From assembly GCA_022615215.1 (NCBI GenBank), contig JAKEHD010000382.1, positions 1 to 9,324 of the forward strand: 9,324 nucleotides of DNA, read 5' to 3'. The DNA is from Blastocatellia bacterium. Lineage in GTDB: Bacteria; Acidobacteriota; Blastocatellia; UBA7656. Below, in pieces: positions 1-6,497 of the stretch (its first letter is position 1; each line of letters starts with the position of its first letter). Position numbers and translations under genes: made by a program. Below the pieces are notes generated by a model. It was not told where the DNA came from. It worked only from the letters and a program-made list of their open reading frames with translations, and did no database searches.

Positions 1-18
1 ATTTCTCAGATATAAAGT

Positions 19-128
19 TCAGAGTTCAACCTTCAGGTTGCAGCGGTCAGTCAGGCAAGCCGCCATCTTGAACTCTGAGCGGTGACAGATAAATTCTTCG
101 GTTATCTGTGTTATCTGTGTTATCTGTG
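19..128. repeat. Hairpin-rich intergenic repeat block with a 9-bp tandem repeat
   Basis: This block lies just downstream of pfkA (minus strand). Seen directly: an 11-bp inverted repeat TCAGAGTTCAA (19-29) and TTGAACTCTGA (68-78); a small hairpin CAACC/GGTTG (27-31 and 36-40); three exact tandem copies of TTATCTGTG (102-110, 111-119, 120-128); and an 8-bp stem ACAGATAA/TTATCTGT (85-92 and 102-109) with a 9-base loop. Read on the minus strand, the tandem part has the CACAGATAACACAGATAA style of repeat that I recall in spacers of several environmental phyla. It could fold at the 3' end of the pfkA transcript. No T-tract makes it a classical intrinsic terminator. Function unknown. Confidence 0.6.
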
Positions 129-161
129 GTTGAATACTTGTCCTGACGACTGACGGCTGCC

Positions 162-1262
162 TCAATCTTCTTGTCCGGCGAAAGATATTCCGAGGTCGCG
201 CGCGACGCCTATCAGGTAATGATCGGGCGGCACCGATTTGATGGTTTTGACGCATTCTTCGAGCGGCACGATGATGAGATTGTTGCAACTCCATGCGACC
301 ATATTGGCGAATTTGCCATTGGCTATGGCGCGCACGGCGGCCGACCCATAACAGGATGCAAGCATGCGGTCGAAGGCCGTCGGAGTGCCGCCCCTTTGAA
401 GGTGGCCGAGCACGACGACACGACAATCTTTATCTGTGATGCGCGCGATCTCATCGGCAACCTGTTCGGCTATGCCTCCGAGCCTCGGAGCGCGGTCGGA
501 GCCCCCCGCGTCCTGATAGACCTCTTTGCCGCCAGCGGGTTTCGCTCCCTCGGCGACGACGATTATGGAAAAAGCCCTGCCTTGCCCCTCGCGTTCGAGC
601 ACCTTTGCGGCGGCCTTCTCGGCGTAAAAAGGTATCTCAGGGATGAGTATGACATCCGCGCCGCCGGCCACTCCCGATTGCAGGGCTATCCACCCGGCGT
701 GTCGGCCCATCACCTCTACGAAGAGAACGCGGTCGTGGCTCTCGGCCGTAGTGTGCAGCCGGTCTATGGCTTCGGTAGCGATGTCAAGCGCCGTGTCGAA
801 TCCGAAGGTGAGGTCCGTCCCTGTCAGGTCGTTATCTATGGTCTTAGGCACTCCGACTACGGGAACGTTCATCTTCGACATGGCATAAGCTATGGTTTGT
901 GACCCTTCGCCGCCAATGACGACGAGGGCATCGAGTCCGAGCCGTTCGATATTGCGCACGGCTTCTTGAAAGGCCGGTTCGTTTTTCACTATCTGATCGT
1001 TTACTATGCTCGTGGTGAAATGGCCTCGATTGACCGTGCCTAGAATGGTGCCCCCGCGCGGCAGCAGCCCTCGCACTGCATTTGCGTCGAGTGGGAGAGT
1101 GCGTGTCTCGCCGAGCAAGCCCTCGAAGCCGTCTTCTATGCCGACGACCTCCCAGCCGTATACCCTCGTGGCGGTTTTGACGACCGCGCGAATGACGGCG
1201 TTAAGGCCGGGCGCATCGCCCCCTCCCGTCAGTACCCCTATTCGCTTTACGGATGATGACAC
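162..1262 (-). CDS. pfkA: 6-phosphofructokinase (PfkA family)
   Basis: The product, 366 residues, phosphorylates fructose 6-phosphate to fructose 1,6-bisphosphate in cytosolic glycolysis. Visible motifs are the N-terminal nucleotide loop GGGDAPGLN (13-21), GGEGS (117-121), the catalytic PKTIDND (139-145, with D143 as the expected base), EVMGRHAGW (183-191) for sugar-phosphate binding, and GHLQRGG (286-292). Position 119 is Glu where E. coli PfkA has Asp103. G120 matches Gly104 of ATP enzymes. K140 replaces Gly124, the residue typical of pyrophosphate enzymes. This mixed pattern is the one I know from actinobacterial-type PFKs, so ATP is the likelier donor but pyrophosphate is not excluded. 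The GTG start at 1262 is chosen because AAGGAGGT sits 6 bases upstream; the open frame continues to 1415 but reads there as the wrong frame of the upstream gene. It overlaps that gene by 16 bases, which suggests translational coupling. Confidence 0.96.
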   Translation of the reverse strand: MSSSVKRIGVLTGGGDAPGLNAVIRAVVKTATRVYGWEVVGIEDGFEGLLGETRTLPLDANAVRGLLPRGGTILGTVNRGHFTTSIVNDQIVKNEPAFQEAVRNIERLGLDALVVIGGEGSQTIAYAMSKMNVPVVGVPKTIDNDLTGTDLTFGFDTALDIATEAIDRLHTTAESHDRVLFVEVMGRHAGWIALQSGVAGGADVILIPEIPFYAEKAAAKVLEREGQGRAFSIIVVAEGAKPAGGKEVYQDAGGSDRAPRLGGIAEQVADEIARITDKDCRVVVLGHLQRGGTPTAFDRMLASCYGSAAVRAIANGKFANMVAWSCNNLIIVPLEECVKTIKSVPPDHYLIGVARDLGISFAGQED

Positions 1263-1579
1263 TCTATACCTCCTTCGAACTGCTTTAAGCGATGGACGAT
1301 TTCTTCGCGCGTTGGCCGTCCGATGAATGCGCCGGTAGCGGCATTGATGTACACATCGGCTACGAGGCAAACCATCGGCTGCCTGGCCGTGCTGAACCAG
1401 ACAGAGACATGCCATGCAAAGCTTTCTTCAAGAAATATTGCCTCAGCGGGATAAAGCGCATCGCCTATCTCAGTTCGCAACCATTTGCCTACGGCGCGGC
1501 GCGCGGCTTCGGCATCAGGCAGCGCCAGAGGCGGCGCTTGCGAGCGTATGGACGATTCTGTTTCACTTGTGTTCTTCAT
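1247..1579 (-). CDS. Unrecognised 110-residue protein in the pfkA operon
   Basis: I do not recognise the family. The protein has a polar, probably disordered N-terminus (about 1-20), then a helix-like stretch with PDAEAARRAVGKWL (21-34), a hydrophobic strand-rich core (about 46-78) and a C-terminal segment YINAATGAFIGRPTREEIV (77-95) ending in an amphipathic helix. The strand-turn pattern 'D-x-Y-I-N-A-A-T-G' recalls small PepSY-like or cystatin-like alpha/beta domains, but this is only a resemblance. No signal peptide or membrane segment is seen. It starts 12 bases after the DUF427 stop and ends 16 bases inside pfkA, so it is almost surely co-transcribed with both. Its ribosome-binding site is weak, so coupling to the upstream gene is likely. 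The reading frame is supported by this tight packing and by protein-like composition. Confidence 0.75.
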   Translation of the reverse strand: MKNTSETESSIRSQAPPLALPDAEAARRAVGKWLRTEIGDALYPAEAIFLEESFAWHVSVWFSTARQPMVCLVADVYINAATGAFIGRPTREEIVHRLKQFEGGIECHHP

Positions 1580-1591
1580 AAATCACACTCT

Positions 1592-2086
1592 TTACCATCC
1601 CCACGTCCCCGGCCCGCCTTTGAACGGGCCAACTATGTCGCCTGTGATCCAGCCGCCATAGAAATCGCCCGGCTGTACTTCTACCCGCTCGCCGTCCACA
1701 TAGCAGGCGTCCATCAGTCCGGGATAGAAAGCCACGTAATCCTTGATCGCCGAAAAGTCGCGCGTTGGATTTGGATAATACCACGCCGCATCTGCCGTCT
1801 CTTTATCTCCGACGCTGACGGTGTAATAAGCGGCCTGCCCTTTCCATTCGCAGAAGGTCGAACGAGCCGACGGCTTCAAATACTCCACGCGAACATCATC
1901 AGGAGGAATGTAATAGACGGGCGGATGGCTTGTTTCGAGCACACGCCGGGCGCGTCGCGTATCGGCGAGTATTATTTGATTGAAGACTATCTGAATATGT
2001 TTCGCGGAATCTTCGACCCTCGGAGGACGCGGATAATCCCACACAGACTCCTGACCCGGACCCGGCTCTGTACGGCGATGGCTCAT
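1592..2086 (-). CDS. DUF427 domain-containing protein
   Basis: A 164-residue protein that matches the long form of the DUF427 family (Pfam PF04248) along its whole length. Family-typical segments are ESVWDYPRPP (13-22), the strand HPPVYYIPPDDV (54-65), CEWKGQAAYY (79-88), AWYYPNP (101-107), YVAFYP (117-122), DACYVDGE (126-133) and the C-terminal GDFYGGWITGDIVGPFKGG (140-158) followed by PGTWGW. The family folds as a small beta-rich domain; its biochemical role is not established as far as I know. No export signal is seen, so it is probably cytoplasmic. The ATG is supported by GAGGAG (2095-2100) 8 bases upstream. It is the first gene of the three-gene unit that ends with pfkA. Confidence 0.92.
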   Translation of the reverse strand: MSHRRTEPGPGQESVWDYPRPPRVEDSAKHIQIVFNQIILADTRRARRVLETSHPPVYYIPPDDVRVEYLKPSARSTFCEWKGQAAYYTVSVGDKETADAAWYYPNPTRDFSAIKDYVAFYPGLMDACYVDGERVEVQPGDFYGGWITGDIVGPFKGGPGTWGW

Positions 2087-2122
2087 TGAAATCGCTCCTC
2101 ATAAACTTCGAGTGATGGTTCG

Positions 2123-2131
2123 ATTGTATCA
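2123..2131 (-). promoter_or_regulatory. Extended -10 promoter for the DUF427-pfkA operon
   Basis: Read on the minus strand, the sequence is TGATACAAT: an extended -10 (TG, one base, TACAAT; 5 of 6 to consensus). No good -35 box stands 16-18 bases further up, as is common for extended -10 promoters. It would give a leader of about 30 bases before the ATG at 2086, with the ribosome site inside it. The wider 13-mer TGTGATACAATCG is nearly the same as the one in front of the Uma2 gene. Confidence 0.5.
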
Positions 2132-2235
2132 CAAAGGTCGAAGCGGTAACGGGCGGGCGGCAACGAGGTGAATAGACTCTAAAGGCAAATTGGTTTGATT
2201 GCGCATGGTCGGACGCACGCACTACCTGGAAAGAT

Positions 2236-2919
2236 TCATTTCTTCCTACGGCCCAATGAAAATTTGTTTGTGCCTCCCGGATAATCTATCTCATCGATAT
2301 CGGCTTTCAAAGCTTGTGGCAAAATGTCGGCATTCAACGCCTTAATGATCTCTTCTGTCAGAGGCTTGTGTCTATAAACGTGCTCAATTGCTGAAAGGTC
2401 AATATCTCTTTCAAAGTATTCCTGAGCAAATTCCTGATATGTGGAGGGGTTGCTATCCAGAGCGAAAAGCAACTCTTCCGATCCATCAGGGTCATCTCCT
2501 TCAGGATAATCAATATTCCCGGTTTGCCACCGCCTCTCTCCATACTTTCGCCAGATGCAAAAGGTTACGTCATTGATCGAGAAGGCTGGCTCCTTGAGAA
2601 AATGCTGAAATTCATTCGGGACTTCATCCACGACCCCCGGCCAGGGTTTACCGGATTCATTGGCATAAGGACTCATCACTGATTCATGAGCGAAACCTTT
2701 CAAGATAGCGCCAACAGGGTTGAATAGAATGAAGTATTCGTCTCCGCATCCGTTTCTCATAGAAGCCATCATTTCATTTGGTCCCCAGTGGGAATTGAAT
2801 GAGAAATATCTATACTCCCATTCAGGAGACAGAATGGCGTCGAGCATAGCCAGGGATCGAGAAACTTTCTTTAAAGAGTCAATGTTTGGAAGCGAGGCTA
2901 GAATGTTCTTTGAAGGCAT
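2236..2919 (-). CDS. Unrecognised 227-residue protein, AT-richer than its neighbours
   Basis: I cannot assign a family. The protein is acidic, soluble-looking and lacks a signal peptide or membrane helices. It begins with a helical segment (about 1-30), followed by an aromatic block containing WEYRYFSFNSHWG (34-46), a strand-turn DEYFILFNPVGAILKGF (60-76), then PWPGVVDEVP (92-101), FCIWRKYGERRWQTG (120-134), an acidic patch EGDDPDGSEE (140-149), and a helical C-terminus ending in a basic tail GRRKK. The single-domain layout and the FNP..LKGF segment recall immunity-type or SMI1/KNR4-like proteins, but this is a loose impression. ATG 2919 is preferred over an in-frame TTG at 2979 that would overlap the Uma2 gene; neither has a clear ribosome site. 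Codon use is AT-richer than in pfkA or the transporter, which suggests acquisition by transfer. It lies 29 bases after the Uma2 stop and may be read from the same transcript. Confidence 0.8.
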   Translation of the reverse strand: MPSKNILASLPNIDSLKKVSRSLAMLDAILSPEWEYRYFSFNSHWGPNEMMASMRNGCGDEYFILFNPVGAILKGFAHESVMSPYANESGKPWPGVVDEVPNEFQHFLKEPAFSINDVTFCIWRKYGERRWQTGNIDYPEGDDPDGSEELLFALDSNPSTYQEFAQEYFERDIDLSAIEHVYRHKPLTEEIIKALNADILPQALKADIDEIDYPGGTNKFSLGRRKK

Positions 2920-2948
2920 AATAGATAATAAGACTGCTATCGTTTCGA

Positions 2949-3509
2949 TCAAGCCCGAAAAACGCTCTCGACCTTGCAACTGAATCCCGGCATCACTGAG
3001 GATGTCAACTCGTCTCGTTCCGTCAGTGCATTCTGTAATTTCAGGGTTTGTCCGGCGAGTAGGAACACTTCTATCGTGCGGTTCTCAGGGTTGACCACCC
3101 AGTATTCCTTTACCCTGTACTTACCATATATTTGCCGCTTTGCGACGCGGTCCCGCCGCTCGTTTTCAGCCCCCGGCGAGACTATCTCGATTACCAAATC
3201 AGGTGCGCCGGTTATTCGTTCCCCGGACGCAATCTCTTTGCGCCGCCAGTTGCTGACAAACACCAGGTCGGGAATTACACCGCTGAACTCGCTGAAGATC
3301 ACTCCCGGCGTGGTCCAGACCTGTCCGATGGGATTCTCGGCAAGGTAATTCTTTATGCTGACGAAGAGGTTGCCGGAAACGGTTTGATGCGTGAGACCAG
3401 GTGCGCGAGACACGAAAAGTTCCCCCTCAATGAGTTCGTAAAGGTTGCCGTCATCAGGCATGGCGTCGAGGTCGGCTATTGTCAACAAAGGCTCGATCTG
3501 TGTGCTCAT
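2949..3509 (-). CDS. Uma2 family (DUF820) PD-(D/E)XK nuclease-fold protein
   Basis: A 186-residue protein of the Uma2/DUF820 family (Pfam PF05685), a restriction-endonuclease fold common in cyanobacteria, Chloroflexota and other large-genome bacteria. The N-terminal family signature is LYELIEGELFVS (23-34). The expected active-site elements are present: PD at 80-81 in GVIPDLVFV, the strand APDLVIEIVSP (102-112) with D104 and E108, then K124 and Y128 in RVAKRQIYGKY, and EYWVVNPENRTIEVF (135-149). The catalytic set therefore looks intact. Most members have no proven substrate, though the family is often linked to mobile DNA; no transposase is seen here. The ATG at 3509 is chosen for AAGGAG 5 bases upstream; the frame is open to 3605 but the longer form would begin upstream of the predicted transcription start. 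Confidence 0.93.
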   Translation of the reverse strand: MSTQIEPLLTIADLDAMPDDGNLYELIEGELFVSRAPGLTHQTVSGNLFVSIKNYLAENPIGQVWTTPGVIFSEFSGVIPDLVFVSNWRRKEIASGERITGAPDLVIEIVSPGAENERRDRVAKRQIYGKYRVKEYWVVNPENRTIEVFLLAGQTLKLQNALTERDELTSSVMPGFSCKVESVFRA

Positions 3510-3549
3510 AACAACTCCTTGCTGTAGAAGGCCCTGCCTTCCACTGCCG

Positions 3550-3577
3550 ATTCTATCACACATTCCATACGCGACAA
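3550..3577 (-). promoter_or_regulatory. Promoter for the Uma2 gene
   Basis: On the minus strand a -35 box TTGTCG (3572-3577, 4 of 6) stands 16 bases from an extended -10, TGATAGAAT (hexamer 3550-3555, 5 of 6, with the TG element at 3557-3558). Transcription would start near 3543, giving a leader of about 34 bases with the AAGGAG ribosome site. This supports the shorter start at 3509. The 13-mer TGTGATAGAATCG differs at one base from the one at the DUF427 promoter. Confidence 0.55.
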
Positions 3578-3682
3578 ACTTGGCCTGATCGCTCGCAGCC
3601 GACACAAAACAGGCGGCGCGAGCGGCGCGAAATTGCGAGCGCGCCCTCTCCTGGTTATTATGGCATTGAGTTGAATGGGACT

Positions 3683-3690
3683 GTTATTCT
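3683..3690 (+). promoter_or_regulatory. Weak candidate promoter for the rhodanese operon, in the divergent spacer
   Basis: TGTTATTCT is an extended -10 (TG, one base, TATTCT; 4 of 6) without a convincing -35. The implied leader is only about 18 bases, carrying the GGGAG ribosome site. The rest of the divergent spacer (3578-3680) is GC-rich and holds one 6-bp hairpin, GGCGCG/CGCGCC (3624-3629 and 3640-3645), with no other clear signal. Confidence 0.25.
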
Positions 3691-3714
3691 GCACTTGATA
3701 GACGGGAGATGATG

Positions 3715-4086
3715 ATGGAACATTCGGAAGGATTTCTGAAACTGGTCAATGACGCCAAAAGCCGCGTGCGCGAGACCACCCCGGAAGAGGTGCGACGCAG
3801 ACAGGAGGCGGGCGAGAGCTTTTACTTCGTCGATGTGCGCGAAGACAATGAGTGGCAACAGGGACGCGCGCAGGGAGCTATGCACCTCGGCAAAGGCATA
3901 ATAGAGCGAGACATCGAAAAAGCCATCCCCGACCGCGATGCTGAGATCATACTCTATTGCGGCGGGGGCTATCGCTCGGCGCTTGCAGCCGACGCGCTTC
4001 AGCAGATGGGCTACAAGAACCCTGTTTCGATGGACGGCGGATGGAAACGCTGGCGTGAACTCGGCTACCCCATAGAGACCGATTGA
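3715..4086 (+). CDS. Single-domain rhodanese-like protein
   Basis: A 123-residue (from ATG 3715) single rhodanese domain, a sulfurtransferase fold that carries sulfur as a persulfide on cysteine. The N-terminal helix holds TPEEVRRRQEAG, followed by the first signature FYFVDVREDNEWQQG and GAMHLGKG, and then the active-site loop CGGGYRS, giving the C-x4-R pattern with the catalytic Cys at residue 82. The C-terminal DGGWKRWRELGYPI is the usual closing helix. No signal peptide is seen, so it is cytoplasmic. Three in-frame ATG codons stand in a row (3709, 3712, 3715). GGGAG at 3704-3708 ends right before the first, so only the third has workable spacing. It overlaps the next gene by 4 bases if that gene starts at 4083. 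The adjoining zinc ribbon suggests a role in sulfur or metal handling, which is inference. Confidence 0.93.
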   Translation: MEHSEGFLKLVNDAKSRVRETTPEEVRRRQEAGESFYFVDVREDNEWQQGRAQGAMHLGKGIIERDIEKAIPDRDAEIILYCGGGYRSALAADALQQMGYKNPVSMDGGWKRWRELGYPIETD

Positions 4087-4301
4087 TCGTGGCGAAACGC
4101 AAATACATAAACGAAGACGCCGAGGAGCGAGAAGACTACCGCGAAGTGGAATGCCCCGATTGCGGCGCTCCCCTCACTCTCAGGTTTCAACGGGGACGCC
4201 GCTCTCGACGGCTCCGATGTCCGGTCTGCGCGAATCGGGTTATAGTTTCACCAGAGTCAGAAGTATTTCGGAATAAACTTGATGGGGAGTGGAATGAATA
4301 A
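4083..4301 (+). CDS. Small zinc-ribbon protein
   Basis: A protein of about 70 residues with two CxxC knuckles, CPDCG (C24, C27) and CPVCAN (C46, C49), separated by 18 residues that contain the basic stretch RGRRSRRLR. This is a typical structural zinc ribbon, as in small nucleic-acid or protein-binding ribbons; the exact family is not clear. The start is either TTG 4083, which overlaps the rhodanese stop as TTGA, or GTG 4089 just after it; neither has a strong ribosome site, so coupling to the rhodanese gene is likely. Its last 8 bases overlap the DUF4262 gene. Base composition becomes AT-richer from about 4240 onward, inside the gene, so the C-terminal 20 residues may derive from a recombination joint. 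Confidence 0.8.
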   Translation: MIVAKRKYINEDAEEREDYREVECPDCGAPLTLRFQRGRRSRRLRCPVCANRVIVSPESEVFRNKLDGEWNE

Positions 4302-4737
4302 GGGGGATAAGAAAGTAATATCGGATGTGGCAGAATACGGGTTTCATATAATCAACGTATTGGAAGATGAAGAAGGACCACCTCACACTTTTTCAATAGG
4401 TCTCTTTCATTCATTTAAACATCCTGAAGTAATAGTGATCGGCTTGAACACCGACCTTATGAAAGATATGGTCGGCTGGATCGGTGAAGATGTGAAGAAA
4501 GGTCTCCGCTTTGAAACTGGAAAAGCATACGCGGGTTTGCTCGAATGCTTCGACTGCACGTTTCGAGCAGTTGCGAAAAAGCGTTATCCTGAGTATCTGG
4601 GATATGCAATGTGGTTTTACAAAGGCATGGACTTCCCTGTAGTTCAGTGTGTTTGGCCGACTACAAGCGGATACTTCCCCTGGGATGAAGGGTTTCCCGG
4701 CGACTTAATCGAATGGCAACCATTACTCGATCATTAG
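4294..4737 (+). CDS. DUF4262 domain-containing protein
   Basis: A 147-residue protein matching DUF4262 (Pfam PF14081). Typical features are DVAEYGFHIINVLEDEEGP (11-29), HTFSIGLFHSFKHPEVIVIG (31-50), the central CFDCTFRAV (85-93), and the C-terminal QCVWPTTSGYFPWDEGF (118-134). The family's activity is unknown. Members are small soluble proteins. ATG 4294 is chosen over the in-frame ATG 4282 and TTG 4279 because GGGGAG (4284-4289) lies 4 bases upstream of it and within the end of the zinc-ribbon gene; the spacing is short. The gene is visibly AT-richer than the rhodanese and transporter genes beside it, as is the spacer that follows, which suggests a more recent arrival. It probably shares the rhodanese transcript. 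Confidence 0.9.
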   Translation: MNKGDKKVISDVAEYGFHIINVLEDEEGPPHTFSIGLFHSFKHPEVIVIGLNTDLMKDMVGWIGEDVKKGLRFETGKAYAGLLECFDCTFRAVAKKRYPEYLGYAMWFYKGMDFPVVQCVWPTTSGYFPWDEGFPGDLIEWQPLLDH

Positions 4738-4754
4738 AGAGCAGGATGTTCTGA

Positions 4755-4783
4755 CTGTCAATACACCTTAATTGTTGGATAAT
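4755..4783 (+). promoter_or_regulatory. Candidate sigma-70 promoter for the transporter
   Basis: CTGTCA (4755-4760, 4 of 6 to the -35 consensus) is 17 bases from GATAAT (4778-4783, 5 of 6 to the -10). Transcription would begin near 4790, about 30 bases before the predicted TTG start. It lies in the 83-base AT-rich spacer after the DUF4262 gene, so the transporter is likely expressed apart from the rhodanese unit. No operator palindrome or regulator gene is seen next to it. Confidence 0.45.
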
Positions 4784-4820
4784 CCTTCTTATACGATTGA
4801 TCATGGAGTCATAGAAAATA

Positions 4821-6497
4821 TTGAATACCGAACATAAAGAAGAGATTTACACAGAACGTCCTCACGTCGAGCTATCGAAGCGAAGGCGATGGGCTGTGAC
4901 GGCGGGCGTGATGATGGGGATGTTTTTTGCCGCCCTCGAAGTGACCGTAGTCGGCACCGCCATGCCTACAGTCATCGCATCGCTCGGCGGATTGGACCTC
5001 TATAGCTGGGTCTTTTCGGCTTACCTGCTGACCTCTACCGTGACCGTCCCTCTCTGGGGGCGGATGTCTGACCTATACGGGCGACGGCCTCTTTATCTTG
5101 CGGGGGTCGCGCTCTTTCTGCTCGGGTCTGTGCTGTCGGGCGCGTCGCAATCGATAGTTCAACTCATAGCCTTTCGAGCCGTACAGGGAGTCGGAGCGGG
5201 CGCGCTCATACCGCTCAGTCTCGTCATCAACGGCGACATTTACACTCCGAGCGAACGCGCGCGCATACAGGGGCTCTTCAGCGGCGTATGGGGCGTGGCT
5301 TCGATAATAGGCCCGGTCATGGGCGGATTCATCACCGATAACCTTTCCTGGCGATGGGTTTTTTATATCAACATCCCTTTCGGCCTCGCTGCCGCTGCGA
5401 TAGTCGGCGTCGCGCTCATAGAACCCAAACGCTCTGAAGGCCGGGTGATAGATTATGCGGGCGCTATATGGTTGACGGCTGCGATCACGCTCATGCTCTT
5501 TGCGCTCGTCGAGACAGGAGACCCCGCCGTGTGGTCCAATCCCTTTATGTGGGCGGTCGTTGCGGGAGTATTCGTCTTCGGTTACTTGTTCGCGCGAGCC
5601 GAACGTCGAGCCTCGGATCCGATAGTGCCGTTTGCGCTCTTTCGAAATCGCGTGATATCGGTAGGCTCTATAACCTCATTTCTCGTGGGCACGGCGATGT
5701 TCGGCGCGATCTCTTTCATACCGCTCTTCGTGCAGGGCACCTTCGGAGGCACGGCCACCGAGGCAGGGTATGCGCTCATGCCTTTTTTGATGGGATGGGT
5801 ACTGTTTGCGGTCATAGGCGGGCGCTTGATGCTCAAGGTCGGATACCGGCCCACAGTGCTTGCGGGGCTTGCGATTATGACTGCGGGCTTTGCATTGCTC
5901 GCCACGTTCGGCTCCGACACGCCGCGATGGTTGCTGCTCGCGGATATGGGAGTCATGGGGTCTGGGATAGGGCTTGTAGTGCTTGCGCTGCTCATAACTG
6001 TGCAGAACTCTGTCGAGCGCAGCGACCTCGGCATAGCAACGTCTTTGCAACCGTTCGCGCGCTCGATAGGCGGGGCGGCGGGCGTGGCCGTGATGGGGGC
6101 CATGCTGACTCTGGGGCTGTCTTCGCATCTGCCCGACGTACAGCGCGCAAGCGGACTGCCCGAGGCGGAGGTCGCCCGCATAATTAATAATCCGAGCGCG
6201 CTCATCGAACCTCACGCGCGCGCGGAACTTCCGCCCGCGATCATCGCTCCTCTGCAAGAGGCGCTCTCGCGCGCCTTGCAGCATGTCTTTATTGCGGGCG
6301 CAGTACTGGCCGCACTGTCGCTCATCTCAGGGTTCTGGCTTCCTTCTGTAAGGGCGCTGATTGCAGAGAAGCAGGCCGAGGCGAAGCGAAAAATCGCATC
6401 CTCTCCCGCCGAATGCGAAAAACTTTTGATGGCCGAGATGACTACCCTCGACCCGGAGCACGAGCCATCAGCCATCGGCGCGGGCGATGAAACCTGA
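4821..6497 (+). CDS. MFS transporter, DHA2 (EmrB/QacA-like) drug:proton antiporter
   Basis: A 558-residue inner-membrane transporter of the 14-helix DHA2 branch of the major facilitator superfamily, which exports drugs or other amphiphiles in exchange for protons. Helix 1 carries ALEVTVVGTAMPTV (38-51), with Glu40 where many members have Asp. SWVFSAYLL (62-70) is helix 2. Motif A is GRMSDLYGRRP (80-90), RAVQGVGAGALIP (119-131) is the motif B region, and GPVMGGFI (164-171) is motif C, the mark of antiporters. Two extra central helices (about 212-258) and the last helix (about 488-508) fit the 14-helix plan. A polar tail of about 48 residues follows. The first codon is TTG: an ATG at 4803 is in frame but meets a stop three codons later, and GGAG at 4805-4808 is rather far from 4821. 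Substrate unknown. It converges on the phosphodiesterase gene. Confidence 0.95.
   Translation: MNTEHKEEIYTERPHVELSKRRRWAVTAGVMMGMFFAALEVTVVGTAMPTVIASLGGLDLYSWVFSAYLLTSTVTVPLWGRMSDLYGRRPLYLAGVALFLLGSVLSGASQSIVQLIAFRAVQGVGAGALIPLSLVINGDIYTPSERARIQGLFSGVWGVASIIGPVMGGFITDNLSWRWVFYINIPFGLAAAAIVGVALIEPKRSEGRVIDYAGAIWLTAAITLMLFALVETGDPAVWSNPFMWAVVAGVFVFGYLFARAERRASDPIVPFALFRNRVISVGSITSFLVGTAMFGAISFIPLFVQGTFGGTATEAGYALMPFLMGWVLFAVIGGRLMLKVGYRPTVLAGLAIMTAGFALLATFGSDTPRWLLLADMGVMGSGIGLVVLALLITVQNSVERSDLGIATSLQPFARSIGGAAGVAVMGAMLTLGLSSHLPDVQRASGLPEAEVARIINNPSALIEPHARAELPPAIIAPLQEALSRALQHVFIAGAVLAALSLISGFWLPSVRALIAEKQAEAKRKIASSPAECEKLLMAEMTTLDPEHEPSAIGAGDET

Noticed and set aside
19..426. A minus-strand open frame ending in Ile-Thr-Gln repeats
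   Set aside because: It comes from the 9-bp tandem repeat read in frame and overlaps the 3' part of pfkA; not a gene.
171..902. A 243-codon plus-strand open frame over pfkA
   Set aside because: It is the antisense shadow of a strongly conserved pfkA and has no family-like sequence.
1292..2089. A 265-codon open frame on the plus strand
   Set aside because: It lies antisense to the DUF427 gene and the 110-residue gene, whose family match and tight spacing are convincing. The composition is arginine-rich and irregular, and no ribosome site is seen.
4803..4814. ATG at 4803 as the transporter start
   Set aside because: It is in frame, but a TAG stop follows after three codons.
5582..6284. Two long minus-strand open frames inside the transporter gene
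   Set aside because: Both are low-complexity or Arg/His-rich shadows caused by the high GC of the transporter gene.
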